A stretch of 64,000 nt of DNA from Lelliottia amnigena (GCA_900635465.1 LR134135.1:2108001-2172000); one strand, 5' to 3'. Numbered from the stretch's first letter, positions 48,496 through 57,948 are shown. Notes: generated by a model from the sequence alone, not told the origin. Numbers and translations are program-made.

Positions 48496-48939
48496 ATGAA
48501 ATATCTGTATGCCTTAATCTATTTCCTGCTTATGGCAAGTACCGTTGCGGGCCATGCCGATACCTCGCCCCTGCCTTTAAAGGTAAGCACAATGACAGTG
48601 AAAATGAACATTAACGGCCAGCAATTTTATGTCAGACTTAATGACAACCCTGCGGCTAAAGCATTTGTTGAAGCTTTACCTTTGCAACTTTCAATGGATG
48701 AGCTGAATGGTAATGAAAAGTTCGCTGACCTTCCGCATGCGTTGCCTTCCAGCCCGGTGCGCCCGGGTACCATTCAGGCGGGCGATCTCATGCTGTACGG
48801 TAAAAAAACGTTGGTTTTGTTCTATACATCCTTTGAATCCTCATATCGCTATACACCGATTGGGAAAGTTATTAACCCAGAGAGCCTCTCCGCTGTAATG
48901 GATAAAAAGAAATTATGGGTTGAGTTTGATAACAATTAA
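48496..48939 (+). CDS. Exported cyclophilin-like fold protein
   Basis: The 147-residue protein has a signal peptide (MKYLYALIYFLLMASTVAGH then A). It then shows a small beta-rich domain (VKMNINGQQFYVRLNDNPAA, LPSSPVRPGTIQAGDLMLYG, IGKVINPESL) typical of the cyclophilin-like family often encoded beside MFS/hydrolase genes. It has no known enzyme activity. A GAGGG ribosome-binding site precedes the ATG, and the gene ends the operon. Confidence 0.75.
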   Translation: MKYLYALIYFLLMASTVAGHADTSPLPLKVSTMTVKMNINGQQFYVRLNDNPAAKAFVEALPLQLSMDELNGNEKFADLPHALPSSPVRPGTIQAGDLMLYGKKTLVLFYTSFESSYRYTPIGKVINPESLSAVMDKKKLWVEFDNN

Positions 48940-49302
48940 ATCAGCGATCTTTAGTTTATAGGCTCATTCAGATATTGAGCCTGATGGCTGCAATGAATAA
49001 TGACGGCTCTTATCAGTGCCGTGTACATTCATTACACCCAGAACAGTGAAATAGCCTATCTATACTGGAACTATCGAACCTGACACCGACTTCAACATCA
49101 ACGCACCAGCCTAACTTGATGATTTAAATAATTAAACCCAATAATGCTTGCGCTACGTGAATTCTGCGATTTCTCCTGTACATAGATAAGCCAGAATTCA
49201 CGCAGCCAAACCATAAATAGAGGGATAATTTGCTGATGGGCCTGCTTTCTTGTACCCTTCCTTTGCACTTCAATCACCACAATCAGCAACAACTGGATTC
49301 AT
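48940..49302. other. Intergenic region with two inverted repeats
   Basis: AGGCTCA/TGAGCCT (48960-48966 and 48976-48982) forms a simple hairpin after the cyclophilin-like gene. A longer pair, CGTGAATTCTG at 49156-49166 and CAGAATTCACG at 49192-49202, is separated by 25 bp and extends to 15 bp with one mismatch. No gene is supported; a 64-codon minus-strand frame here has no motif. Confidence 0.5.
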
Positions 49303-49591
49303 ATGGCCGATCATCTTTCTAAAGACCCGTTGCATGGCATCACGCTTGAAATGCAAATCAACGCACTCGTTGCACATTACGGCTGGGATAAGCTCGGCAA
49401 ACTGGTCAACATTAATTGTTTTAAAAGTGACCCTAGCGTCAAATCCAGTTTGAAGTTTCTGCGCCGCACGCCCCTGGGCGCGCGCTGAAGTTGAAGCGCT
49501 GTATCTCGATTCCCGGGAAGATTTTTCATCTACTGACGATGACAATCACAACGATGACCCCTGGGCCAATAGTCGAATGAAAAAGAGCTAA
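49303..49591 (+). CDS. VF530/DUF2132 family protein (one frameshift)
   Basis: The start [20 protein letters not shown] and block [20 protein letters not shown] are characteristic of the small VF530 DNA-binding-like family. An extra C in C4 at 49471-49474 breaks the frame; corrected it continues [19 protein letters not shown] to an acidic tail ending RMKKS. Restored length is about 95 residues. Function in the cell is not known. It lies seven bases before the YddW-like gene. Confidence 0.82.
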
Positions 49592-49598
49592 GCCGAAA

Positions 49599-50907
49599 AT
49601 GCCGAAAAACGTGAAACGTGCCGGCGCGCTCATCGCCGTTGCGCTGTTGCTTGCCAGCTGTTCGTCCAAACCGCCCGTCTCTTTAGTGACGCCTCTTCCG
49701 CCGGTGGCAAAACATCCGCTGACGGTGAAGTCATCCAAAGATTCAGGACCTATGCGCGGCGTTTGGCTTGCAACCGTTTCTCGTCTCGACTGGCCGCCCG
49801 TGTCATCCGTCAATATCAGCAATCCGACCACCCGCAACCTTGTGCAAAAAAAAAGCGCTGACCGATAAGCTCGATAAATTGCAGAGCCTGGGAATTAACA
49901 CTGTGTTTTTCCAGATTAAACCGGACGGGTCTGCGTTGTGGCCATCGCAAATATTGCCGTGGTCAGACACATTGACCGGAAAAATGGGGCAAGACCCCGG
50001 CTACGATCCGCTGCAATTTATGTTGGACGAAGCGCACAAGCGCGGCATGAAAGTTCACGCCTGGTTTAATCCTTATCGCGTAACGGTTAATACCAAACCC
50101 GGAACGGTTGCAGAACTGAATCGCTCTATTTCACTCAATCCAGCCAGCGTGTATGTCCTTCATCGCGACTGGATTCGTACGGCAAGCGATCGTTTCGTTC
50201 TCGACCCTGGCATTCCAGAAGCCAGAGACTGGATCACCAGTATTGTGGCCGAAGTCGTCTCGCGTTATCCCGTAGACGGCGTGCAGTTTGATGACTATTT
50301 CTACGCTGAGACCCCGGGCTCAACGCTTAACGACAGCCTCACCTACCAGAAATATGGCAGCGGATTCAGTACAAAAGCGGACTGGCGACGGAACAACACC
50401 CAACAGCTTATCGAACAGGTTTCGCGCACAATTAAGCAGTTAAACCCTAACGTTGAATTTGGTGTTAGCCCTGCTGGCGTCTGGCGGAATCGTTCACATG
50501 ATCCGTTAGGATCGGAGACGTCCGGAGCGGCGGCCTACGATGAAGCCTTTGCTGATACCCGTCTCTGGGTACAAAAAGGATTGCTGGATTATATCGCCCC
50601 TCAGATTTACTGGCCCTTTTCTCGCAAAGCGGCCCGCTACGATGTGTTGGCAAAATGGTGGGCTGACGTTGTAAAACCGACCAACACGCGCCTGTATATT
50701 GGTGTCGCACTTTATAAAGTGGGTGAATCGTCAAAGAATGAGCCAGACTGGACCGTCAATGGCGGCGTGCCTGAGCTGAAAAAACAGCTCGATTTGAATG
50801 AATCAGTACCGCACATTGATGGAACGATTTTGTTCAGAGAGGATTATCTGAACCAGCCCCAGGCGCAGGACGCGGTGAATTACCTGAGAACGCGCTGGGG
50901 CTCGTGA
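49599..50907 (+). CDS. YddW-like glycoside-hydrolase-like lipoprotein (one frameshift)
   Basis: The protein starts MPKNVKRAGALIAVALLLAS, with lipobox LLASC, then MRGVWLATVSRLDWP, the opening strand of the GHL10 (DUF187) TIM-barrel family. An extra A in the A9 run at 49846-49854 shifts the frame. Corrected it continues QKKALTDKLDKLQSLGINTV through VDGVQFDDYFYAE and the end NYLRTRWGS, about 435 residues. E. coli YddW belongs to this family, and members are linked to peptidoglycan or glycan hydrolysis. It is convergent with dsbG, with 12 bases between stops. Confidence 0.87.
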
Positions 50908-50919
50908 AGAATAAAACGG

Positions 50920-51681
50920 CTATTCCGGTTTTGGTCCGAACATATCCAGAAGCTGTTTCTGATCGGGCATGCCAACCACCTGCTGAAGCTCGTTTTTATC
51001 ATTCATATAATATATAGCTGGCGTCGCACTGGCGCCCAAATCATCCATCAACGTCTGATGTTGCTGAAGCTGATTAAACGTCTCTCTCGACGTGCCGCCC
51101 TCATATTTCGGCAGTGTTTTGCCCCCCGATAATTCGTATTCTTTCCAGGCGGCAACGGGGTCGGCAGCATTCAATATTGCCGTCGCGTGGGGACCACTCT
51201 TAGGATTCAAAAAAGCCACCAGCAGCGTATTTAATTGTACCTTACCTGCTTTCACCCACGGCTGTGCTTCCAACCAAAATTTCTTACAGTAAGGACAAAA
51301 TGGATCGGCAAAGACAAACACCTTTTTCGAGGCAGTATCTGCGCCCTCTTTCAACGGCTGCGTCTTATTCAGTCTCTCCCACATCTGTTGCCCCAGCGGA
51401 ATATAAATCTCTTTCTGAAAATATTCCTCGCTAATGTTTTTCCCTTTTTCATCATAGAGATAACCGGAGATCACATGTTTACCGTCTGGTGTGAGAAACA
51501 GCGTGACGCCCATATCCTGATATTGACCTATCCAGCTTTTGATACCACCGGGCGCATCTATTTCTTTAATATTTTTAATATCCTGCTGTTCGCCAAAATG
51601 CTTCACGACCGCAGGGATCTCCCCGGCAGCGAAGGACAATGTAGGTAAAAACAGTGCAGCGAGATAAAGACAACGTTTCAT
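50920..51681 (-). CDS. dsbG: Thiol:disulfide isomerase DsbG
   Basis: The 253-residue periplasmic protein has a signal peptide (MKRCLYLAALFLPTLSFA), a DsbC/G-type dimerisation domain and a thioredoxin domain with the active site FADPFCPYC (C-P-Y-C). The cis-Pro loop is ASATPAIYYM. DsbG repairs or protects oxidised cysteines in the periplasm together with DsbD. Sequence and length agree with the enterobacterial protein. It lies just downstream of the BLUF-EAL gene on the same strand. Confidence 0.92.
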   Translation of the reverse strand: MKRCLYLAALFLPTLSFAAGEIPAVVKHFGEQQDIKNIKEIDAPGGIKSWIGQYQDMGVTLFLTPDGKHVISGYLYDEKGKNISEEYFQKEIYIPLGQQMWERLNKTQPLKEGADTASKKVFVFADPFCPYCKKFWLEAQPWVKAGKVQLNTLLVAFLNPKSGPHATAILNAADPVAAWKEYELSGGKTLPKYEGGTSRETFNQLQQHQTLMDDLGASATPAIYYMNDKNELQQVVGMPDQKQLLDMFGPKPE

Positions 51682-51723
51682 TTTTAATTCCGGGTAATGT
51701 GTGGGATAGGCATGGCAACAGAA

Positions 51724-52944
51724 TTAATGTGCGTCGATTAATTGCGGCCAGTAAATATCGCCAACACCATTTAATTGCGGTCGGGCGAATAAAAATCCCT
51801 GGAAGCGTTTTATTCCGGCAGATTCCAGCCAACACCACTCGTCAATTTGTTCAATCCCTTCCGCCACCAGCGTAATTTCCAGATCGGTACAACAGCTGAT
51901 AATGGATTTCACAATTGCCTGCTTTGGACCGCTGCGATGGATATTTGTGATAATCTCGCGATCGATTTTAATCTTGTCCGGTTGGAATTTAGTCAGAAGC
52001 GATAATCCAGCATAACCCGAACCAAAGTCATCAATCGCCAGGCCTATTCCCGCAGCACGGAGCTGTTTGATAGCACTATTGAACTGGTTGAATCCAGAAA
52101 TCATCTCATTTTCAGTAACTTCGACCACAACCTGTTCTGGCAAAAGCTGGTATTTTGCGATGCTTTCAACTAAAAATTCTACCGCACCGGGTACATTGAC
52201 CAGCGACATCGGCAGTAAATTAATGGCGATTTTATGATCGCCTATACCGATTTTCTCTGCCAGCGCAAAGGCATAGGCTTTCGTTTGCAGGTCGATTTCG
52301 TAAATTCTGTCCGGGTCCAGGGCGTTAAAAAAATGCTCAGGACTACCGCCATCGTTGCCACGGATCAGGGCTTCGAGCGATGTGATTTTACCTTCAGAAG
52401 GATCGACAATCGGCTGGAAGGCAAACTGGCAAATTTGGCTGCTTATCAGACCATCAATGCCGTCACCAAAGGGCGCGTGTTCGCGTTCAAGCTTCCAGTT
52501 ATTGGGGCAATAAACTTTTCTGCTTCCCGATTTTTTACCTTGAGTAATAAAGGTCCGAATGAATTTAAACACCCGATCGTCTGAAGTCAGATAACTGTCG
52601 AGTTTGCTAAAGCGCAACACCGACGCCAGTACAGATTGCTGACTTTCGTCCTGGAGATCGAATAACACCATGCCGACGTTATCAAACCGTCTTCTTGGCC
52701 CATAATCGCGCAGAAGCTCAACGACGCACTGATGCCGTTTATCTCCACGAATTTTATGAAACAGTTTAACGACACTCTCTTCAGTTCCTTCGAGGAGCTG
52801 CAGAAAGTCCACGCCGTTAAACAGCAACATGCCGGTGATATTCAGTCCCGCATTGCGGAGCTTTGCCTCCTCGACAAGTGACGTCAGCGAGAATGGTTCA
52901 CAGGATGAATTTAACTGGCTCCGATAAATGAGTGTAGTCAGCAC
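51724..52944 (-). CDS. Blue-light-regulated c-di-GMP phosphodiesterase (BLUF-EAL)
   Basis: Residues 1-95 are a BLUF domain binding flavin, with MLTTLIYRS (Tyr7), LNITGMLLF and FLQLLEG (Gln). A linker is followed by an EAL domain in which the catalytic residues appear intact: SLEALIRG, the Asn in NLLPMSL, VVEVTENE, IDDFGSGYAG, KIDRE and VAEGIE. The layout matches BlrP1 of Klebsiella and BluF (YcgF) of E. coli. Unlike E. coli BluF, whose EAL domain is degenerate (from memory), this one should hydrolyse c-di-GMP. 406 residues. Confidence 0.9.
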   Translation of the reverse strand: MLTTLIYRSQLNSSCEPFSLTSLVEEAKLRNAGLNITGMLLFNGVDFLQLLEGTEESVVKLFHKIRGDKRHQCVVELLRDYGPRRRFDNVGMVLFDLQDESQQSVLASVLRFSKLDSYLTSDDRVFKFIRTFITQGKKSGSRKVYCPNNWKLEREHAPFGDGIDGLISSQICQFAFQPIVDPSEGKITSLEALIRGNDGGSPEHFFNALDPDRIYEIDLQTKAYAFALAEKIGIGDHKIAINLLPMSLVNVPGAVEFLVESIAKYQLLPEQVVVEVTENEMISGFNQFNSAIKQLRAAGIGLAIDDFGSGYAGLSLLTKFQPDKIKIDREIITNIHRSGPKQAIVKSIISCCTDLEITLVAEGIEQIDEWCWLESAGIKRFQGFLFARPQLNGVGDIYWPQLIDAH

Positions 52945-53084
52945 AGTAATATGTCCCGTTTTGATAATTGCGCTTTTAAGCGATTGTTTATCATAATTTA
53001 TAGTCCAGGACTAATAATATTACCGGAATGTGACTTTTTCAGATTTCCCGTGGTTATATAAGTTACGAAAATGTATACAGTATC

Positions 53085-54392
53085 TTATTCTAAACGTATT
53101 AGCCTTTCAGCTTGCTTCGCCATCCCGTTAAAAATCGCTTCGCTGATATGTGTCGGGAAATCAATCGGTAACGACTGACGTACCCGCTCGATAATCTCAT
53201 TTGTCGCATTTCCCATTTCGATCATCATCTTTTTTGCGCGTATAGCTGAAAAACCAACGCGTTCAGCCGTAGCCGGGAAATGGCGTGGTTGAATCTGAGC
53301 CCAGTGGTATTGCCGGTTTTTGCCCTGCAACGCCATGGCCATTTTCGCTTTTTGTGCGGAAATTCCTTTTGGCCCGAAGACCGGATAGGCTGACAAAATA
53401 TCGTATAGCGGCGTCATAACGTACGCCGAATCGGGTTCGATAAACACACTGTAATTTTTTGCGTGGCCATCGATCGCGCCTGTCAGCCAGTAAAATATCT
53501 GAGTGCGGAAAAACGTTTCGCGATCCTGGTTTGAGCGGCGCGATCCCAACAGCAAGGTCATGATTTCGGCGATGCCGGGGCCGCCGTGAGATTCATATTT
53601 CAGCGCCGGTGAATACCCGAGAGCCTGACACATATCTTCTTGCGGGAGTCGCATCAGCCACTTTCCGTCTCGTGACCATTTACGATCAAAACGCTCAACA
53701 ATCAGCACTTTTTTGTCGGCATAGGTTGCTAACGTTGCCTCGGCGACCGAAAAACCGAATTCACGGGCAAGGCGCAGACACAGCCATTCGTTCTCGCAGC
53801 TTTCACTCAGATCGATATTGTTCTGCTCAATTTTACCGATGGGCAGTTTGAAAATATGGCTGGTGGGCGTGCTGCCGTTGGGGCGTTGCCAGCGGTTCTG
53901 ATGCCAGAGCAGTGCCGTTTTTTCCTGCGCACCTGCAATGGAAATCCTGAAATCCTGGTCGTCATTCATCCCCAATGGCGCATTACGATACCCTTCCAGC
54001 AGTGCCGCAATCTCGTTATCGGAAAGCGGCGTGGCCTGCATGTGCGTCACAGGGGGTATTTCACTGTTTTCCGGGTAGAGCTGGATTGCCCCAACACAGT
54101 CGCGGCCAACGCTTGCCAGCAAATCGAAGGGATGATCCGTGGGGATTTTAAAGCGCGTTTGCATACGCGAGATAATCGCCTGCGAGTCAGGCAGCAAATT
54201 ACTAAAGAAGTTATACACCACCTCGCCTTCCTGACGACGCGGCGTTAACGGTAGCGACTGTGAAATCACGCGCGCGCCCGGCGTGTCGAGCCATGTCTGC
54301 GCATATTGCCAGGACATTGCCCCTTTTCCATTACGATACAGCGTGCCGACAACCGTACCGTTCATCGCAACGGTCAGCTTACTGGTTTTCAT
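53085..54392 (-). CDS. hipA: HipA toxin kinase
   Basis: The 435-residue protein is a HipA Ser/Thr kinase. The ATP-loop region RISIAGAQEKTALL, catalytic GAIDGHAKNYSVF and metal-binding YDILSAYP are intact. In E. coli, HipA phosphorylates glutamyl-tRNA synthetase, halting growth and promoting persistence. The gene overlaps hipB by four bases, the usual operon form with antitoxin first. Nothing suggests inactivation. Confidence 0.92.
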   Translation of the reverse strand: MKTSKLTVAMNGTVVGTLYRNGKGAMSWQYAQTWLDTPGARVISQSLPLTPRRQEGEVVYNFFSNLLPDSQAIISRMQTRFKIPTDHPFDLLASVGRDCVGAIQLYPENSEIPPVTHMQATPLSDNEIAALLEGYRNAPLGMNDDQDFRISIAGAQEKTALLWHQNRWQRPNGSTPTSHIFKLPIGKIEQNNIDLSESCENEWLCLRLAREFGFSVAEATLATYADKKVLIVERFDRKWSRDGKWLMRLPQEDMCQALGYSPALKYESHGGPGIAEIMTLLLGSRRSNQDRETFFRTQIFYWLTGAIDGHAKNYSVFIEPDSAYVMTPLYDILSAYPVFGPKGISAQKAKMAMALQGKNRQYHWAQIQPRHFPATAERVGFSAIRAKKMMIEMGNATNEIIERVRQSLPIDFPTHISEAIFNGMAKQAERLIRLE

Positions 54393-54643
54393 TTACCACT
54401 CCTGCGTCCAGCCGCTGTCCTTTTCTGACGCCTGGCCCCGGGCACAACGTGCAGTTCTAAATCCAGTGCTGAAAGCAGACGAAATAGCGTTTCCAGCTTG
54501 CTGGTATCCGGATTTTGTTCAAAGCCTGATACCGTGGTTTGCTTCATCCCCACGCGTTCGGCGGCTTCTGCTTGAGTCAGTTCCAGCGCTTTGCGCTGAT
54601 CTCGCATGGCATTGGCCAGCATGGTTGATGTGGTAATTTTCAT
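54389..54643 (-). CDS. hipB: HipB antitoxin, XRE-type repressor
   Basis: The 84-residue protein has an XRE helix-turn-helix (RKALELTQAEAAERVGMKQT, TVSGFEQNP) and a basic tail. HipB neutralises HipA and represses the operon by binding palindromes of the form TATCC-N8-GGATA. Four such sites lie upstream at 54658-54756. The gene ends overlapping the hipA start. Confidence 0.92.
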   Translation of the reverse strand: MKITTSTMLANAMRDQRKALELTQAEAAERVGMKQTTVSGFEQNPDTSKLETLFRLLSALDLELHVVPGARRQKRTAAGRRSGK

Positions 54644-54657
54644 TCACGCCCCCTTTT

Positions 54658-54756
54658 TATCCCCGATCGCGGGTAAAACAAAAATATCCCCTTGCGGGGA
54701 TAAAAGCAAATTATACCCGCAAGGGGATATTTACGATTTATCCTCGCCAGAGGATA
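54658..54756. promoter_or_regulatory. Four HipB operators at 27-bp steps
   Basis: Sites start at 54658 (TATCC-N8-GGGTA), 54685 (TATCC-N8-GGATA), 54712 (TATAC-N8-GGATA) and 54739 (TATCC-N8-GGATA). The consensus is that of the E. coli HipB operator. Spacing is exactly 27 bp each time. The last site lies within the 3' end of the hxlR gene. The first is about 15 bp from the hipB start. Confidence 0.85.
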
Positions 54757-55196
54757 TCCCGCTGACGCGGTGAATCTGGTCGGGCGTCAGTACGTTGCCA
54801 TTACGATCCGTGACGCGCAGTTTGGCGAGAGGTTGATGCGACGCGTCCACCAGGCGCGATACCGATTCGCCTTCCTGGAACAGATGTTCTTCCCCCCCAC
54901 TGGCGCAGGGTGACAATCAGGGGAAGCAACGATTTACCCTTCTCAGTCAGGTGATAGGCCTTATATGCCCCGCCTTCATTTGCCGGAGCCTGCGAGAATA
55001 TGCCCGCCTCAAGCAGGATTTTTAAGCGCGCCGCCAGAACATTTTTCGCAACGCCGGTGCTTTTTTGGAAATCACTAAACCGGCTCATGCCATCGAAAGC
55101 ATCGCGAATAATCATCAGCATCCAGCGATCGCCCAGTAAATCGACAGTGCGCGCCACCGGACAGGTTGTGGTGACAAACGTTTTGTCATGCGTCAT
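54731..55196 (-). CDS. HxlR-family regulator (one frameshift)
   Basis: The winged-helix HxlR signature is visible: CPVARTVDLLGDRWMLMIIR and FSDFQKSTGVAKNVLAARLK. An extra C in the C7 run at 54892-54898 breaks the frame; corrected it reads RQWGEEHLFQEGESVSRLVD and ends SGISSGEDKS, about 154 residues. It is divergent from an MFS transporter gene, across a 13-bp inverted repeat that is probably its operator. HxlR proteins often sense reactive or toxic compounds, but the ligand here is unknown. Confidence 0.85.
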
Positions 55197-55222
55197 AGCA
55201 AATACTCATAAAATCTAGTTGC

Positions 55223-55264
55223 AAATAAAAACCAGAATGGATAATGATCGACTGGTTTTTATTT
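55223..55264. promoter_or_regulatory. Inverted repeat between hxlR and MFS genes
   Basis: AAATAAAAACCAG (55223-55235) and CTGGTTTTTATTT (55252-55264) are perfect 13-bp inverted arms 16 bp apart, followed by another half-site (AAACCAG). This is a likely binding site of the HxlR regulator. Confidence 0.65.
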
Positions 55265-55283
55265 AAAACCAGTTTTAAGGATA

Positions 55284-56498
55284 ATGCAAATGACCTGTAC
55301 GGCTTACCCTGATGCGACAGCACCGCTATCGTCTCGCCTGATTTTACTCTTTGCGACACTCTGCGCCTTTGCAGTGGCGAACGTTTACATGACACAGCCG
55401 CTGCTGGACCAAATCGCCCTCTCGCTCGGCGAGAATGAATCCCGAATGGGCATGATCATCACCGCGACACAATCGGGTTACGCGCTGGGGCTGATGCTGC
55501 TGGTTCCCCTTGGCGACCTGATTAACCGCAAACGGCTGGTCACGCTCATGCTACTGGCAAGTAGCGGGTTGTTACTCGCCGCTTCCGTGGCGCCTTCTCT
55601 TTACTGGTTAAGCGGCATGCTCTGTCTGGTGGGCGCGATGGCGGTGGTCGTGCAAATCATCGTGGCGTTCGCAGCCAGTCTGTCGGCCCCGGAAAAGCGC
55701 GGCCAGGTTACAGGCATTGTCACCAGCGGTGTAGTGATTGGCATTCTGCTCGCGCGACTGGTCTCGGGCTTTCTGGCGCAGTGGGCGGGCTGGAGAGTCG
55801 CGATTATGGTTTCGGCCGGTGCGATGTTCCTGATGGCGTTGCTGTTCATCCGTACTGCGCCGAATGAACCTAAAAGAGAGATTTCACCCTCGTACAGGCA
55901 ACTGATGCTGTCGGTGTTTTCTCTGTGGCGAGAAATCCCTGCGCTGCGGTCTCGCGGCATTCTGGCATTGTTGATATTTATGAATTTTAGCGTGCTATGG
56001 ACATCCCTGGTTTTCCCGCTCAGCCATGCGCCGTTTAGTCTGACCACTGCACAAATTGGCCTGTTCGGTCTGGCTGGCATTGCTGGGGCACTGGCGGCAA
56101 GACAAGCCGGAACGCTGGCCGATCGTGGCCACGGACAACGCGTCACCGGGTTCGCGCTGATGTTGCTGTTGCTCTCCTGGCTTGTGATGGCATGGGGCGG
56201 ATCATCGCTGTTCGCGCTGACGGCAGGCATCATTCTGCTGGATTTTGCGGTACAGGCGGTTCACGTCACCAGCCAGAGCATGATTTTTGCAACAAGACCG
56301 CACGCCACCAGCAGACTGGTGGCCGCCTATATGTTCTTCTACTCTGTCGGCAGCGCCCTCGGTGCCCTGCTCGCCACCCGCGTCTGGAGCCTGTTCGGCT
56401 GGACGGGCGTGTGTCTTCTTGGCGCGACGATTAGCGCGCTGGCGCTGCTTTACTGGCTGCTGATTGACAGGATTCGGCACAGCCAGAGAGCTGATTAA
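55284..56498 (+). CDS. MFS transporter
   Basis: The 404-residue protein has 12 hydrophobic segments and a DHA1-like first half (VANVYMTQPLLDQIALSLGE, LVPLGDLINRKRLV). AAGGATA precedes the ATG. Its divergent HxlR neighbour suggests inducible efflux of a small molecule. The end overlaps the 3' end of the convergent hydrolase gene by 68 bases; that overlap is unusual and may reflect a small error at one of the two ends. Confidence 0.85.
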   Translation: MQMTCTAYPDATAPLSSRLILLFATLCAFAVANVYMTQPLLDQIALSLGENESRMGMIITATQSGYALGLMLLVPLGDLINRKRLVTLMLLASSGLLLAASVAPSLYWLSGMLCLVGAMAVVVQIIVAFAASLSAPEKRGQVTGIVTSGVVIGILLARLVSGFLAQWAGWRVAIMVSAGAMFLMALLFIRTAPNEPKREISPSYRQLMLSVFSLWREIPALRSRGILALLIFMNFSVLWTSLVFPLSHAPFSLTTAQIGLFGLAGIAGALAARQAGTLADRGHGQRVTGFALMLLLLSWLVMAWGGSSLFALTAGIILLDFAVQAVHVTSQSMIFATRPHATSRLVAAYMFFYSVGSALGALLATRVWSLFGWTGVCLLGATISALALLYWLLIDRIRHSQRAD

Positions 56499-57948
56499 TC
56501 CGCTCCACCATATAGTTATAAAACGGGTTCGAGGTAACACGCATCAGCGAGTCCATTCCGACGACCAGCGTCGAGGTTTCTCCGCGCAGGGAGACGTTGC
56601 CCAGATTGATCCCGTAACGCTGCGGATCGGTGGGCTGACTGCCGTAGAGATCGTCGTCAGGCGGGAACGGAATCGCGACATGCGAAAGCGAATAGAGATC
56701 GCGCGGATAAGACATCGCCAGCGGCTGGACGTTTTCATCCCGTTCACCCGCCCGCGTCGTTCTGGCGACAATCGCTAAACTCTGGGCCGAGGCGTTAGTC
56801 ACCACCGTGGTCGTGAAGCGGCGCGGCGCGAGGGGTAACAACGATTCCGCGGCCACATACGCACCCGGCCGGAACAGCGGCCGCAGCGTTGCGGCCTGGT
56901 TTATATCGAAAAGAACCAGCGCGCTACCGTTTGCCGGTAACAGGTTAAACAGAGAATCCACTACGCCGCGGGTACTGACGGTTGAATCCATAACAGACTG
57001 GAAAGCCAGAACCGGCGCTAGGGCTGCAAGCTTTCCACTTTTCGCATCATTACTGAGCTGTTTCTGTAATGCCTGCGTCAACAGCCAGGACTGACGCGCC
57101 GCGTTAACCGGAAACGAATTGTATTTAAAAGGATTATATTCCGGCAGTACGCTAAGCCAGGCCGCTTTGGCGAACGGCGGTAACAACGCCGGTAATCCTG
57201 CCAGGCCGGCGAAACGGGCAAACGCATTCACGCGGATCATCGGCGACAGCAGAATCAGCTGCTGCGGTTGGCGCAGCTGCGGATCGTCGAGCGCATCGAG
57301 GGCGTATTTCATCGCCAGCGCACCGCCGTTGGAATATCCCACCAGATGCAAAGGCACATCCTTGCCTGCCAGACGGGTTGCTTCACGCACGGCCAGACGA
57401 GTGACCGCCATCCAGTCTTGCCAGTCCACGTCGGTGAGTGCACCCGGCGCGGTGCCGTGACCTGGCAGACGCGGCGCGATCGCGATAAAACCCTGCTGTT
57501 GATAGTCACTGGCAAGGCTTTTCACGCTGTAAGGCGAGTCCGTCAGACCGTGCAGCAACACCACCACGCCTTTCGGCTTTGCACCCGGCATTAATACAAA
57601 CGAGCGATTGCCCTCATCAGGAAAACGGCCCGACCATACCGGGCTATTACGATAGTAACGATTGAGCGGCGTCTTTTCGTTACCCTGTAACGTGTCAGTC
57701 ACGTCGGTCTGCAAATCATGGAAAATCGCCGTTTCACGCGCCAGATAATCAGTAAAGGTGGCCCGATCAACCTCGCGTGCCGACATCTCATCCGCCGTCC
57801 ATGTATGCCACGGCTGCAGTGCAGGACCGGTTTGCGACTTATAGATCCTGAAGGCTAAAAGCACAATGACCACAATGCCCAACGCCTTTGCGCCATTTAT
57901 AAGTACAGCCCACAAACGCGTTCGTATCCACTGCGGCAGGTGAGTCAT
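56431..57948 (-). CDS. Membrane-anchored alpha/beta hydrolase
   Basis: I start at ATG 57948 (MTHLPQWIRTRLWAVLINGA), with AAAGGGC upstream; a longer frame extends 75 bases further. The 505-residue protein has one N-terminal membrane span (GIVVIVLLAF). The alpha/beta hydrolase core follows, with VVVLLHGLTDSPYSVKSLA, the nucleophile elbow VGYSNGGALAM and a conserved APRLPGHGTAPG. The last 22 codons overlap the MFS gene on the other strand, so the natural C-terminus is uncertain. Substrate unknown. Confidence 0.78.
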   Translation of the reverse strand: MTHLPQWIRTRLWAVLINGAKALGIVVIVLLAFRIYKSQTGPALQPWHTWTADEMSAREVDRATFTDYLARETAIFHDLQTDVTDTLQGNEKTPLNRYYRNSPVWSGRFPDEGNRSFVLMPGAKPKGVVVLLHGLTDSPYSVKSLASDYQQQGFIAIAPRLPGHGTAPGALTDVDWQDWMAVTRLAVREATRLAGKDVPLHLVGYSNGGALAMKYALDALDDPQLRQPQQLILLSPMIRVNAFARFAGLAGLPALLPPFAKAAWLSVLPEYNPFKYNSFPVNAARQSWLLTQALQKQLSNDAKSGKLAALAPVLAFQSVMDSTVSTRGVVDSLFNLLPANGSALVLFDINQAATLRPLFRPGAYVAAESLLPLAPRRFTTTVVTNASAQSLAIVARTTRAGERDENVQPLAMSYPRDLYSLSHVAIPFPPDDDLYGSQPTDPQRYGINLGNVSLRGETSTLVVGMDSLMRVTSNPFYNYMVERINQLSGCAESCQSAASKAAPAR

